From Thermoanaerobacterium sp. PSU-2 (GTDB lineage Bacteria; Bacillota; Thermoanaerobacteria; Thermoanaerobacterales; Thermoanaerobacteraceae), in NCBI RefSeq assembly GCF_002102475.1, contig NZ_MSQD01000001.1:248001-312000 (forward strand): a stretch of DNA of 64,000 bases, read 5' to 3'. Below the pieces are notes generated by a model. The model searched no databases and had not been told where the DNA came from. It saw nothing but the letters and a program-made list of their open reading frames with translations. Positions within the stretch are counted from its first letter, which is position 1. Every line of letters starts with the position of its first letter. The position numbers and the translations under genes were made by a program. This document shows positions 27,340 to 38,904 of the stretch, in pieces.

Positions 27340-27367
27340 TTATAATTCTAAAACCATTCATGCACAA
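27339..27367 (-). promoter_or_regulatory. Promoter of the nucleoside operon
   Basis: TTGTGC (27367-27362), 17-base spacer, TATAAT (27344-27339) on the minus strand, about 80 bases before the BMP gene. Confidence 0.75.
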
Positions 27368-27464
27368 CATTATTTCTAAGCTTGTATTACAAAATTATCT
27401 CATCTTTTCTCTATCTTTCTCACTTTTTCTTGTCTTTTAACACTTTTACACTTAAACTTATCTA

Positions 27465-28100
27465 TCACAAATTTTTAATAGAAATACTCAGTATCTCGTC
27501 TTTTACAGGTTCATACCTTTTTATCAAACTCTCACATTCTTCAACGGCGCTATCTGCCAGTGATTTGTCTTTTAAAAATTTAGCATTTACTTTTACATTT
27601 ATATAAGCACTTTGAAGCCCTGCGAATAGAAGCAACGCACCAACTGCCGCATCTGATATTGCATTTGGATTGCCATACTGAGCAATAAGCAAAGTAGGTG
27701 CAAACCCTTCGCTTAAAAGTCTCGCTAACTTAAGCGGCACATTTATAGCTTTTAAATAAGCTTCATCTAATTTTTGACTTCTTAAAGCCTTCTCTTCATC
27801 ATTATTTTTAGGCATTTTGATGGCTTTTATGACATCCTCGTATGCATTTTTATCTTCATCTACTAAAGGCATTAACTCCGATATAAGCCTTTCGCATATT
27901 TTCAGTCCGTTTTCAATCTCATCCTTTATATCGCTGTCGTACTCATCGTAAAACTTCCTGCCAATTGTGAGATTATAAACCATTGATGACAACGCCACGC
28001 CTAAGCTTGCCACTAAAGCAGATACACTTCCACCACCAGGCGCAGGTTTTGAAGATGATACATCTTTTACATATTCTTCTAAAGTTTCGTTTACCAACAT
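27465..28100 (-). CDS. fchA: Cyclodeaminase/cyclohydrolase family protein
   Basis: 211 residues, all-helical FTCD C-terminal/FchA fold. 'SSKPAPGGGSVSALVASLGVAL' (about 15-36, in part) is the family's glycine-rich signature. These enzymes act on formimino-THF (cyclodeaminase) or methenyl-THF (cyclohydrolase). The gene follows glutamate formimidoyltransferase by 58 bases, which points to formimino-THF cyclodeaminase, giving methenyl-THF and ammonia. The start ATG has GGAGG upstream. No histidine-degradation genes are nearby. Confidence 0.82.
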   Translation of the reverse strand: MLVNETLEEYVKDVSSSKPAPGGGSVSALVASLGVALSSMVYNLTIGRKFYDEYDSDIKDEIENGLKICERLISELMPLVDEDKNAYEDVIKAIKMPKNNDEEKALRSQKLDEAYLKAINVPLKLARLLSEGFAPTLLIAQYGNPNAISDAAVGALLLFAGLQSAYINVKVNAKFLKDKSLADSAVEECESLIKRYEPVKDEILSISIKNL

Positions 28101-28158
28101 AAATTTGCCTCCTTTGTCCTTTTTCTTAATTATACCTTATTTCCCTTATCTTGAATAC

Positions 28159-29055
28159 CTACTCGTAAATTCTATTTTCTATGACTTTATCATAGCTAAA
28201 GTTCTCCATCATCAGATAGTGCTCAGCAGTATCAAACAGCGCTTTAGCGGGTATAAGGCCGATAAGTTCGCTGCCAACGATATTTACTCCATACCTTGAC
28301 GCTTCATTTTTAATGACTTCAAAAACCCTATACAGTGGCGTCTTCTCATAGTTTGTAAAATTCATTGAAACCTGTACGACATTTCGCTCCTTCAAATCTA
28401 CCCCCATCGCCTTTAAATATCTGAAGCCACCTGAAGAATGCCTTATTGCCTCTGCTATTTTCTTCGCGATATCTATGTTAGTTGTTCCTAAATTTACATT
28501 GAAAGCTATCAGAAAATTTCTTGCGCCTACAACAGTGACACCGCTTTTTTCATTCATTACATGCGGTCCGTAATCAGGAACCCAATCAGGCATTTTTATT
28601 TTTTCAAAAAAGCCTTCATATCCACCTCTCCTTATGTCCTCAAGGTTTCTCCTTAATGGGTTTCCCTGAGCTTCTTCATAAAGATATACAGGTATCTTAA
28701 GTTCTTCCCCTATGCGCCTTCCTACATCTTTTGCTATCGCTACACATTCATCCATAGTGACATTCTTAAGAGGCACAAATGGCAAAACATCTAAAGCCCC
28801 AACTCTTGGATGCTGTCCTTTATGATACCTCATGTCGATTAATTCCGAAGCTTTTTTGGCCACATTAAAGGCAGCCTCTTTTATTCCATCCACATCTCCA
28901 CAAAATGTTATAACAGACCTATTGTGGTCTTTATCCATGGTATAGTCTAACAATTTAACGCCATTTACAGATGCCACTTCTGCCACAAGGGCTGCGATCT
29001 TCTTTTGGTCTCTGCCTTCGCTGAAATTTGGAATACACTCTACGATTTTATCCAT
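28159..29055 (-). CDS. ftcD: Glutamate formimidoyltransferase
   Basis: 298 residues, the stand-alone N-terminal half of FTCD. Conserved: 'IVECIPNFSEGRDQKKI' at the start, 'HNRSVITFCGD', 'HPRVGALDVLPFVPL' (catalytic His region) and 'GPHVMNEKSGVTVVGARNFL' (in part). It transfers the formimino group from formiminoglutamate to THF. The ATG at 29055 has GGAGG five bases upstream. It pairs with the cyclodeaminase downstream. The source of formiminoglutamate is not evident from the window. Confidence 0.9.
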   Translation of the reverse strand: MDKIVECIPNFSEGRDQKKIAALVAEVASVNGVKLLDYTMDKDHNRSVITFCGDVDGIKEAAFNVAKKASELIDMRYHKGQHPRVGALDVLPFVPLKNVTMDECVAIAKDVGRRIGEELKIPVYLYEEAQGNPLRRNLEDIRRGGYEGFFEKIKMPDWVPDYGPHVMNEKSGVTVVGARNFLIAFNVNLGTTNIDIAKKIAEAIRHSSGGFRYLKAMGVDLKERNVVQVSMNFTNYEKTPLYRVFEVIKNEASRYGVNIVGSELIGLIPAKALFDTAEHYLMMENFSYDKVIENRIYE

Positions 29056-29146
29056 ATTTACCTCCGCTATCACAAATTTAATAATTATTTCTCGAATTGA
29101 GAATATAATAAAGCGCTTATTTTTTCAACAATTGCGATAAAAAAAT

Positions 29147-29164
29147 ACGGATCAAAAGATCCGC
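29147..29164 (-). terminator. Terminator after the DUF4914 gene
   Basis: A 7-bp stem (29147-29153 with 29158-29164, one G-T pair) with loop of four and a T run on the minus strand, three bases past the stop codon. Confidence 0.75.
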
Positions 29165-29166
29165 AT

Positions 29167-31035
29167 TTACAGAATATTGATATAGTCATCAAAAGAACCG
29201 TCATCAAGGCAACATTCTATAATATCTCTGCCCAGTTTTGACAAATCCGGCGTCAAATATTTTTTAAGCTCTTGTTTAAAGAAATCAGTCAATATCTTCG
29301 CACCTTTCATAAATGCTTCTTCACCCACTTCAGGCTGCAAGTGTACCTGTAAGAAATGCTTCGGCATAAATTCGCCATCTATTTTAAGGGACTCCAGGGA
29401 ATACCCTAATAGAGGGCATTTTGACTCTGTCAACTGATCAGGCCTGAATTTTGCGCCACCGCGCCTTGACAAATATTCCCTTGCAATCCATTGAGGCATG
29501 AATCCGACTTTATAAGCGCCTATATGTTGATTTGGTATAAGCACGTACCTTGTGGCAGGCGTATTCTGTATTTGTTCTAATATGAGATTTGCATGTCGTA
29601 CCATCTTTCCTGTGGCAAATGGCCAGTATGAACCAACGCCTTCACTGCTTAGCCCTTCTGTATCTATGATGCTGGGGTTTGCATAGCCTCTTGGAGCCAC
29701 TAACCTCCAAAGCCAAGCAATAGATGGTGGCAGCACGTGAAGCACACCTAATATGCCATAAGAAGGATTTTCTTTAGTGCAGGGAGGAGTTCTCACACCA
29801 AAGCTTCTTATGTCGACTTCTACTGCATCATCTACCGTATTTGCAATGAATCCCCTTGGCATTATGACTCTCGGGTTAGTGCAAGGCTTACCAGGGCTAT
29901 CTTCTATGTGCTCCCATATTAAACATGTAGAATTAGGTACACCATCAATATTAAGGAAAAGAAGTGGCTCTTTCGGATGGATACACAATTTTTCAAGATC
30001 AGGACTTGAACCATACTCTGTAACATGGTCAAGCCTTATAAACCATCCATTTTCCGCATCTTTAACGACTAACTTCTTGCTTGTGTCTTGATATGATGGA
30101 TGACACAATGCCATATCGTCTGTAACAGGCTGCAGTTCGCTGTTTTCTTTAAGTTCCATGTAGAATTTTTCCTTAGTCACGATGTTAGTGCCAAAATGTA
30201 TCCTTCCATCCAATTCCCTTGGAAGCTGCTCAGTCATCTCACTTTTTCCGCCACCGCTGGCGCCTTCATGCATGATGGTCATTATGTTGTCATAAGGTGT
30301 TATGACTCTTACAGTGGATGCATGGGCTGTTATCCACCCTTCTTTTTCACCCACATCTAAAAGAACGCTGTAAACTCCTTTTTTCGCACTTGGACCAGGA
30401 TATAAATTGTAGGAGAATAGTTCTTGCATGTCTTCAAGCCTGTTATGAACGACCACTTGCTTTCCGTTGAAATGGGTATGTCTGAAAGGAGGTGCTACAA
30501 ATATGATAGAGCATGGTTTAAAGTTCTCACCGATTTTTTCCTTCGGTATAAAACCTTGGATGTCTGCAAGAGCAAGGACAAAAAAACCAGCATTTTTTGG
30601 TGCGATTACCAATGAAGCATATCCTAATCTTTCATCGCCAGCCATAAACGGCATTACAATCAAATCCTGCTTCTTTAACCAGTTAAAAGTCTCAAGCCTT
30701 AAAGGTTCAAAGTCCTCACCAAACCTGTCTTTGTACCTAACCTTATCAGTGTCTTTGTCATCAGCTATAACCATGCAGTTTGGCTCTCTCCGCCTCATGT
30801 ACGGTTCAGGGTAATTTACTGCAAAGCCGTTTTTACACTTTGCAACAGTAGCTTCCACGACTTTTCCTTTTCCTGGTACTTCGTATGACACTTCAAACGT
30901 GTCATTTCCACTGCCACCTATCGTCAAATCTAATAGTTCTTTTCTGCTTTCAGGAATAATTATTTCTCTTCCGCTTCTTAAAATATCAGAAACTTCATCA
31001 GGTAGTATAAAGTAATCTAAAATGCCATTTTCCAT
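29167..31035 (-). CDS. DUF4914 protein with a PEPCK-like P-loop
   Basis: 622 residues, recognised as DUF4914. Near residue 259 is a phosphate-binding loop 'EGASGGGKSEMTEQLPREL', close in form to the kinase loop of ATP-type PEP carboxykinase and HPr kinase. Other conserved-looking parts: 'PPFRHTHFNGKQVVVHNR', 'NIDGVPNSTCLIWEH', 'VTEYGSSPDLEKLCIHPKEP', 'LIPNQHIGAYKVGF'. It has no signal peptide or membrane helix, so it is cytosolic. A nucleotide-dependent small-molecule kinase or carboxykinase-like activity is possible but unproven. The gene stands alone, behind a structured leader, divergent from pyruvate:ferredoxin oxidoreductase. Confidence 0.75.
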   Translation of the reverse strand: MENGILDYFILPDEVSDILRSGREIIIPESRKELLDLTIGGSGNDTFEVSYEVPGKGKVVEATVAKCKNGFAVNYPEPYMRRREPNCMVIADDKDTDKVRYKDRFGEDFEPLRLETFNWLKKQDLIVMPFMAGDERLGYASLVIAPKNAGFFVLALADIQGFIPKEKIGENFKPCSIIFVAPPFRHTHFNGKQVVVHNRLEDMQELFSYNLYPGPSAKKGVYSVLLDVGEKEGWITAHASTVRVITPYDNIMTIMHEGASGGGKSEMTEQLPRELDGRIHFGTNIVTKEKFYMELKENSELQPVTDDMALCHPSYQDTSKKLVVKDAENGWFIRLDHVTEYGSSPDLEKLCIHPKEPLLFLNIDGVPNSTCLIWEHIEDSPGKPCTNPRVIMPRGFIANTVDDAVEVDIRSFGVRTPPCTKENPSYGILGVLHVLPPSIAWLWRLVAPRGYANPSIIDTEGLSSEGVGSYWPFATGKMVRHANLILEQIQNTPATRYVLIPNQHIGAYKVGFMPQWIAREYLSRRGGAKFRPDQLTESKCPLLGYSLESLKIDGEFMPKHFLQVHLQPEVGEEAFMKGAKILTDFFKQELKKYLTPDLSKLGRDIIECCLDDGSFDDYINIL

Positions 31036-31119
31036 CTTTTCTATCTCATTCCTTTCACACGATATGAAAATTTTTGAAATAATAGACGTGATATTATGCA
31101 GAATTTTAATATTTGAAAT

Positions 31120-31214
31120 ATTTTATAAAAGCCACTATCTATCTATAAATTAGATAAATACTGGCTAAGCGGTAAATTTGCAAAGCAACCCTTTCATAGA
31201 AACCCCCTATTTAC
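31120..31214 (-). promoter_or_regulatory. Structured leader with terminator-like hairpin before the DUF4914 gene
   Basis: On the minus strand GTAAAT (31214-31209) pairs with ATTTAC (31177-31172), enclosing two small hairpins (ATAG/CTAT and TTGC/GCAA). About six bases on, a long hairpin at 31165-31131 (GCCA/TGGC, TAT/ATA, TATCTA/TAGATA) leads into a T-rich tract. A junction followed by a terminator is how a riboswitch or attenuator looks, but I could not match it to a known class. The remaining bases of this 577-base gap are covered by the entries at 31445-31556. Confidence 0.45.
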
Positions 31215-31444
31215 TTTCCTTCAATGTAGAAAAAATTCATGTAATTTATTTTATCATTTTCAAGCATTAAAGTCAATCCCTGCTTAACAAAATACACAAT
31301 TAGCCGAAATATTAAATTATAGATGCTGTGGACTTTAATTAATATTATATCACATAATATGACCAGCTCATAATTTTATGAATAAAATTTTGTCAAAAAA
31401 AATATTTTTATATTTTAATCATCTGTGATATAATTATCGTGGAA

Positions 31445-31556
31445 CTGTTATATAAAGTCTAAAGGTATATATATAAGCATTTTCAGAAAACTGTTATATA
31501 ATTGCTTAATAGCTGTTGTATAACAGTACATATTTGTTTATGCTGTATTATAATAG
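31445..31556 (+). promoter_or_regulatory. Cluster of four palindromic sites before pyruvate:ferredoxin oxidoreductase
   Basis: Four related 14-base sites occur: CTGTTATATAAAGT (31445), CTGTTATATAATTG (31491), CTGTTGTATAACAG (31513, perfect arms) and CTGTATTATAATAG (31543). The last overlaps a TATAAT box at 31549-31554, a likely -10; the -35 is poor. Repeated palindromes over a promoter suggest a cooperative regulator. Confidence 0.55.
31478..31492 (+). promoter_or_regulatory. CodY-box-like site
   Basis: CATTTTCAGAAAACT matches the CodY consensus AATTTTCWGAAAATT at 13 of 15 bases. It lies between the first two palindromic sites upstream of the oxidoreductase gene. Confidence 0.5.
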
Positions 31557-31594
31557 TTTGCTTATATAATCCTTAGATTTAAATATAAATTTAA

Positions 31595-35140
<3,546 letters not shown>

Positions 35141-35148
35141 CTTCACAC

Positions 35149-35185
35149 AATTAATGAGCGAAATTACTTTCGCTCATTAATTTTT
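35149..35185 (+). terminator. Terminator of the oxidoreductase gene
   Basis: A 13-bp or longer perfect stem (35151-35163 with 35168-35180), loop of four, then T residues. Confidence 0.82.
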
Positions 35186-35285
35186 ATGTATCGATTTAGT
35201 TGCCTCCTTCTAAATTTTTCTCTTGTTTATCTATTTAATGTTTTATATAATTAATGTTATAAACTACGTAAAAGGAGCGGATGAT

Positions 35286-36497
35286 ATGAGAGAAAAGATA
35301 AAGATGGCAAATCCCATCGTAGAGCTGGATGGCGATGAAATGACCAGAATCATCTGGCAGATGATAAAAGACACCCTTATACATCCTTTTGTAGAACTGA
35401 ATACAGAATACTACGATCTGGGTCTTAAAAATAGAGATCTAACAGATGATCAAGTGACTGTAGATGCCGCTTATGCTATAAAAAAACACAAAGTAGGCGT
35501 CAAATGTGCAACTATAACACCTAATGCTCAGAGAGTCGAAGAATACAACTTAAAAAAGATGTGGAAAAGCCCCAATGGCACCATAAGAGCTATATTAGAC
35601 GGCACTGTTTTTAGAACACCCATACTGGTAAACGGAATCAAACCTCTCGTAAAAAGCTGGACAAAGCCTATAACGATTGCTCGTCACGCTTATGGTGATG
35701 TGTACAAAGACGTAGAATACAGAGTAGAAAAGGCAGCTAAAGCGGAATTAGTAGTGACGTACGACGATAACTCCATCGAAAGGCAGACTATACACCAGTT
35801 TGACGGTCCAGGGATTTTAATAGGTATGCACAACATAGACAAGTCTATAAAAAGCTTCGCAAAAGCCTGTTTCAACTACGCATTAAGTCAAAAACAGGAT
35901 TTATGGTTTGCCACAAAAGATACCATCTCAAAAGTATACGACCACACTTTTAAAGACATATTCAATGATATGTACGAAAGCGAGTACAAAGATAAATTCA
36001 AAGAAGCTGGAATCGAGTATTTCTACACATTGATAGACGACGCAGTGGCAAGAGTCATAAGATCAGAAGGCGGCATGATATGGGCTTTGAAAAATTACGA
36101 TGGAGATGTAATGTCAGACATGGTTGCTACTGCCTTTGGAAGTTTGGCAATGATGACATCCGTATTAGTATCGCCTGATGGCGATTTTGAATACGAAGCA
36201 GCCCATGGAACGGTGACGCGCCATTATTACAAGTATTTACAAGGTGAAGAAACATCTACAAACCCTATCGCTACTATATTTGCATGGACTGGCGCATTGA
36301 AAAAGCGGGGTGAATTAGACGGAAACAAGCACTTAATGAAGTTTGCTGAAAAATTAGAGGAAGCATCTTTAAAAACAATAGAAGATGGCATAATGACTAA
36401 AGATTTAGCTGCAATATCAGAACTTCCTCATAAAAAGGCTGTAAACACCAAGGAATTCTTAAATGAAATCAAAAACAACCTTGAAAAGTTGCTTTGA
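35286..36497 (+). CDS. icd: NADP-dependent isocitrate dehydrogenase
   Basis: 403 residues, the homodimeric 'type II' (eukaryote-like) isocitrate dehydrogenase. Motifs: '[18 protein letters not shown]' at the start, '[14 protein letters not shown]', '[16 protein letters not shown]' (substrate loop with Ser), and '[23 protein letters not shown]' (in part), where Arg/His positions indicate NADP. It makes 2-oxoglutarate from isocitrate. The ATG at 35286 follows GGAG by eight bases. It lies just after the PFOR terminator. It completes the oxidative branch with aconitase and the Re-citrate synthase-like enzyme at 10-13 kb. Confidence 0.93.
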   Translation: MREKIKMANPIVELDGDEMTRIIWQMIKDTLIHPFVELNTEYYDLGLKNRDLTDDQVTVDAAYAIKKHKVGVKCATITPNAQRVEEYNLKKMWKSPNGTIRAILDGTVFRTPILVNGIKPLVKSWTKPITIARHAYGDVYKDVEYRVEKAAKAELVVTYDDNSIERQTIHQFDGPGILIGMHNIDKSIKSFAKACFNYALSQKQDLWFATKDTISKVYDHTFKDIFNDMYESEYKDKFKEAGIEYFYTLIDDAVARVIRSEGGMIWALKNYDGDVMSDMVATAFGSLAMMTSVLVSPDGDFEYEAAHGTVTRHYYKYLQGEETSTNPIATIFAWTGALKKRGELDGNKHLMKFAEKLEEASLKTIEDGIMTKDLAAISELPHKKAVNTKEFLNEIKNNLEKLL

Positions 36498-36500
36498 TTA

Positions 36501-36540
36501 AGAAATGCTCTTTAGCCATTAAAGGGCATTTCTGCCTTTT
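36501..36540 (+). terminator. Terminator after icd
   Basis: A 14-base stem (36501-36514 with 36520-36533, one G-T pair) and a short T tail a few bases on. Confidence 0.6.
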
Positions 36541-36569
36541 CAAATACAAATTTCTGCGAGGGATATAAA

Positions 36570-37517
36570 TTGGTATTATTAAATGGAATTGAAAGCATTT
36601 TACCCATTGTCCTCATCATCGTCTTAGGTTATATTCTTTCGTATAAAAAGTGGCTGGATGAATCCGCATCTGAGATTTTTTCAAGAATCGTCGTCAAAAT
36701 ATCCCTTCCATGTCTAATGTTTTACACCGTCATCGAAAATCTTGAAAGAAATCAGTTGTCTCACATGATATTTGGCTTAATCGCCGCTTTTCTAAGCATT
36801 TTGATAACATATTTAATCGCTAACATGCTTGTAATCTTGCTGAAATTCGATAGGAAAAAAGCAGGCTTGTTTTCTGCCATATTTGCCTTTTCCAACACGA
36901 TATTTGTAGGTCTTCCTGTCAACCAAGCTCTTTTTGGCAATAAAGCCGTCCCGTACGTGCTTTTGTACTACGTTGCAAATACAACGCTGTTTTGGACGAT
37001 AGGGCTTTACAACATAAGAAAAGATGTAGAAGACCCAAATGGAGATTTTTCAATGTACCAGGCATTAAAAAAGATATTTTCTGCGCCGCTTTTAGGATAC
37101 ATTGTAGGCATCATCTTCATATTGCTGGGAATAAAAACGCCTCAATTTTTAGTCGACACAGCAAAATACATCGGTCAGCTTACAACGCCTCTCTCTATGA
37201 TCTTTATAGGAATATCCATCTACATGACAGACTTGAAGGATTTTAAGCTGGACAAAAACGTCTTATTTTTGCTTATAGGTCGCATCATAATAGCACCCAT
37301 CATAACGATACTGGTACTGCACCTTTTCAAACTTAACATTTTGATGGAAAAAGTATTTGTCATTCAAAGCGCTTTACCTGTGATGACGCAAATAGCGATT
37401 GTAGCCCATGCTTACAAAAGCGACCAGAAATACCCATCCATAATGATAGCCGCAACAAATCTTCTAAGTTTAATCGTGGTGCCAATATACATGTACATAA
37501 TAAGCAATATATTTTAA
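36570..37517 (+). CDS. AEC-family (auxin efflux carrier-like) transporter
   Basis: 315 residues with about ten membrane helices in the two-halves pattern of the AEC/MDR family. 'FSRIVVKISLPCLMFYTVIENL' (in part) in the first half and 'FAFSNTIFVGLPVNQALFG' carry the helix-break motifs; 'LPVMTQIAIVAHAYKSDQKY' is the matching block in the second half. Members export small carboxylic acids such as malate in bacteria. Substrate is unknown; placement after icd hints at an organic acid but is not proof. The start is TTG with GAGGGA seven bases upstream. Confidence 0.82.
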   Translation: MVLLNGIESILPIVLIIVLGYILSYKKWLDESASEIFSRIVVKISLPCLMFYTVIENLERNQLSHMIFGLIAAFLSILITYLIANMLVILLKFDRKKAGLFSAIFAFSNTIFVGLPVNQALFGNKAVPYVLLYYVANTTLFWTIGLYNIRKDVEDPNGDFSMYQALKKIFSAPLLGYIVGIIFILLGIKTPQFLVDTAKYIGQLTTPLSMIFIGISIYMTDLKDFKLDKNVLFLLIGRIIIAPIITILVLHLFKLNILMEKVFVIQSALPVMTQIAIVAHAYKSDQKYPSIMIAATNLLSLIVVPIYMYIISNIF

Positions 37518-37540
37518 AGGGCAGTTATCTGCCCTTTTCG
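37516..37540. terminator. Bidirectional terminator
   Basis: A perfect 9-bp stem (37516-37524 with 37529-37537) with four-base loop between convergent genes. Confidence 0.78.
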
Positions 37541-37541
37541 A

Positions 37542-38102
37542 CTATTTGCTGCCTTCATTTAAGTAATTTAATATATCCTGTTTCTGGCTTTCTGTAATCT
37601 TCTTGTCTTTTACAGCTTTTTCAAGGGCATTTTTGAATTTTTTGTACCCATCTCCCCTTTTAAATCCTTTTATACCAGGAGGAAAACCTGTTCCATCCCA
37701 TTTGTTTACCTTGTCAGTGTATTTTTTAATAAGCTCATTTGCCTTATCCTGTGAAATCTTCCCGCTTTGCACTTTCTTATTTAAAGCAGCAGTAAAATCA
37801 CTGATAAGCTTCTGCCGCTTTTGAGAAAGTGTCAAACTGTTAAGCTCTTTTATATATTGTTCTTTTTCATTTATCTTTGAAATCATGCTGTCATACTTCT
37901 CTTTGCTTATTTTACCTTGGTTGTACTTTTCAGTAACCTTCGCCTTTATATCCTCCAATTTTTTTATTGGATCTACTTTATTTGGAGCGGCTGTTGAAAT
38001 GGTGCTTTGCTGTGGTAGCGCAGTTTCATCTGCCAACGCCACCATCGAAAAAAGCATCACACCAAGCATTGTAGCCGCCAACAATCTCTTGTATTTTATC
38101 AT
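37542..38102 (-). CDS. Secreted helical repeat protein of unknown function
   Basis: 186 residues with a signal peptide (about 1-24, cleavage after 'ALA'). The mature part holds three similar helical hairpins of the form 'GKISxEKxDxxIxK' (around 58-70, 113-125 and 162-176), resembling short SHOCT-like or spectrin-like units. It is highly charged and has no enzymatic motif. It is divergent from the FMN-binding lipoprotein gene. The start ATG at 38102 is preceded by GGAGG. I do not recognise a named family. Confidence 0.6.
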   Translation of the reverse strand: MIKYKRLLAATMLGVMLFSMVALADETALPQQSTISTAAPNKVDPIKKLEDIKAKVTEKYNQGKISKEKYDSMISKINEKEQYIKELNSLTLSQKRQKLISDFTAALNKKVQSGKISQDKANELIKKYTDKVNKWDGTGFPPGIKGFKRGDGYKKFKNALEKAVKDKKITESQKQDILNYLNEGSK

Positions 38103-38202
38103 CGTTCATTTACCTCCTTCTTTGATATTACATAAAATTGTCTAAACAAAATCTGCACCTCCTTTTTCATTTACTATTATGTCCTGAAGTTGTGTCAGAA
38201 TT

Positions 38203-38221
38203 TTGTTAAATCGATTAACAA
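38203..38221. promoter_or_regulatory. Rex-like palindrome in a divergent promoter region
   Basis: TTGTTAAATCGATTAACAA: perfect 7-base arms TTGTTAA/TTAACAA with a 5-base centre. The Rex consensus has the same arms but a 4-base centre, so the assignment is uncertain. It lies 98 bases upstream of the FMN-binding lipoprotein gene. Confidence 0.4.
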
Positions 38222-38318
38222 ATTGTAAAAGTTGTATGTTAAATTTTAGTGAATTTTTGAATAATATCATCTTCTTGAAGAAAAATAAATAGTAAATAAC
38301 GAGTTTAGGAGGAATAAG

Positions 38319-38777
38319 ATGAAAGCATTAAGAAAAATCATATCCATAGCTATAATTGCAGTTTTGGCTTTAAGCCTTGTTTCATGCAAAACTATGACAA
38401 AGCCATCGACTCAAAAGCCAAAGCCTCAAACTACGCCTAAAGTATCTTACAAAGATGGTACATACACAGGTGCCGGTCCAAAATGGTCTGAAGGCAGTGA
38501 AGACGCTACAGTCGTAATAAAAAATGGAAAAATAACAAGCATAACATTAAGGCGCTTGGATAAAAGCGGAAAAGAAATAAATTACGACAAATGGACAGGT
38601 CAAAAAGACCCAAAGACAGGCAAAGTATATCCTAATTTAAAAAAGTTCAGAGTCGATATGGCCAATGAGATGATCAAAAAGCAAACTTACAATGTTGACA
38701 CAATAGCAGGTGCTACAGAGACGACTACAAACTGGAAGATAGCCGTCAAAAACGCCTTAGAAAAGGCAAAAAAATAA
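38319..38777 (+). CDS. FMN-binding domain lipoprotein
   Basis: 152 residues. A lipoprotein signal peptide ends in 'LVSC' (Cys near 23). A Lys/Pro/Thr linker precedes a small FMN-binding domain (about 45-150) with 'DGTYTGAG' and 'VVIKNGKITSI', and the flavinylation-type motif 'DTIAGATETT' near residue 129, in which the Thr would carry covalent FMN after ApbE action. Such lipoproteins take part in extracytoplasmic electron transfer. The fourth motif position is Ala instead of Ser/Thr, a small deviation. The gene is alone between two terminators. Confidence 0.82.
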   Translation: MKALRKIISIAIIAVLALSLVSCKTMTKPSTQKPKPQTTPKVSYKDGTYTGAGPKWSEGSEDATVVIKNGKITSITLRRLDKSGKEINYDKWTGQKDPKTGKVYPNLKKFRVDMANEMIKKQTYNVDTIAGATETTTNWKIAVKNALEKAKK

Positions 38778-38794
38778 TACTTAGACATGATTAA

Positions 38795-38840
38795 AAAGGC
38801 ATTAAAATGTGATAGTAATTCGCATTTTAATGTCTTTTTT
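38795..38840 (+). terminator. Terminator of the FMN-binding lipoprotein gene
   Basis: A long stem (38795-38809 with 38823-38837) with a 13-base loop and a run of T. Confidence 0.7.
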
Positions 38841-38904
38841 ATATGATGCCTTGTATGTTTATGTTAAATAATATAAAATGAAATATATGGGAGGAGGAGT
38901 TGAA

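Noticed and set aside
31436-31560. Rex operator before pyruvate:ferredoxin oxidoreductase.
   Set aside because: The palindromes there have TGTT and AACA arms only four bases apart, not the eight of the Rex core, so a different regulator is more likely.
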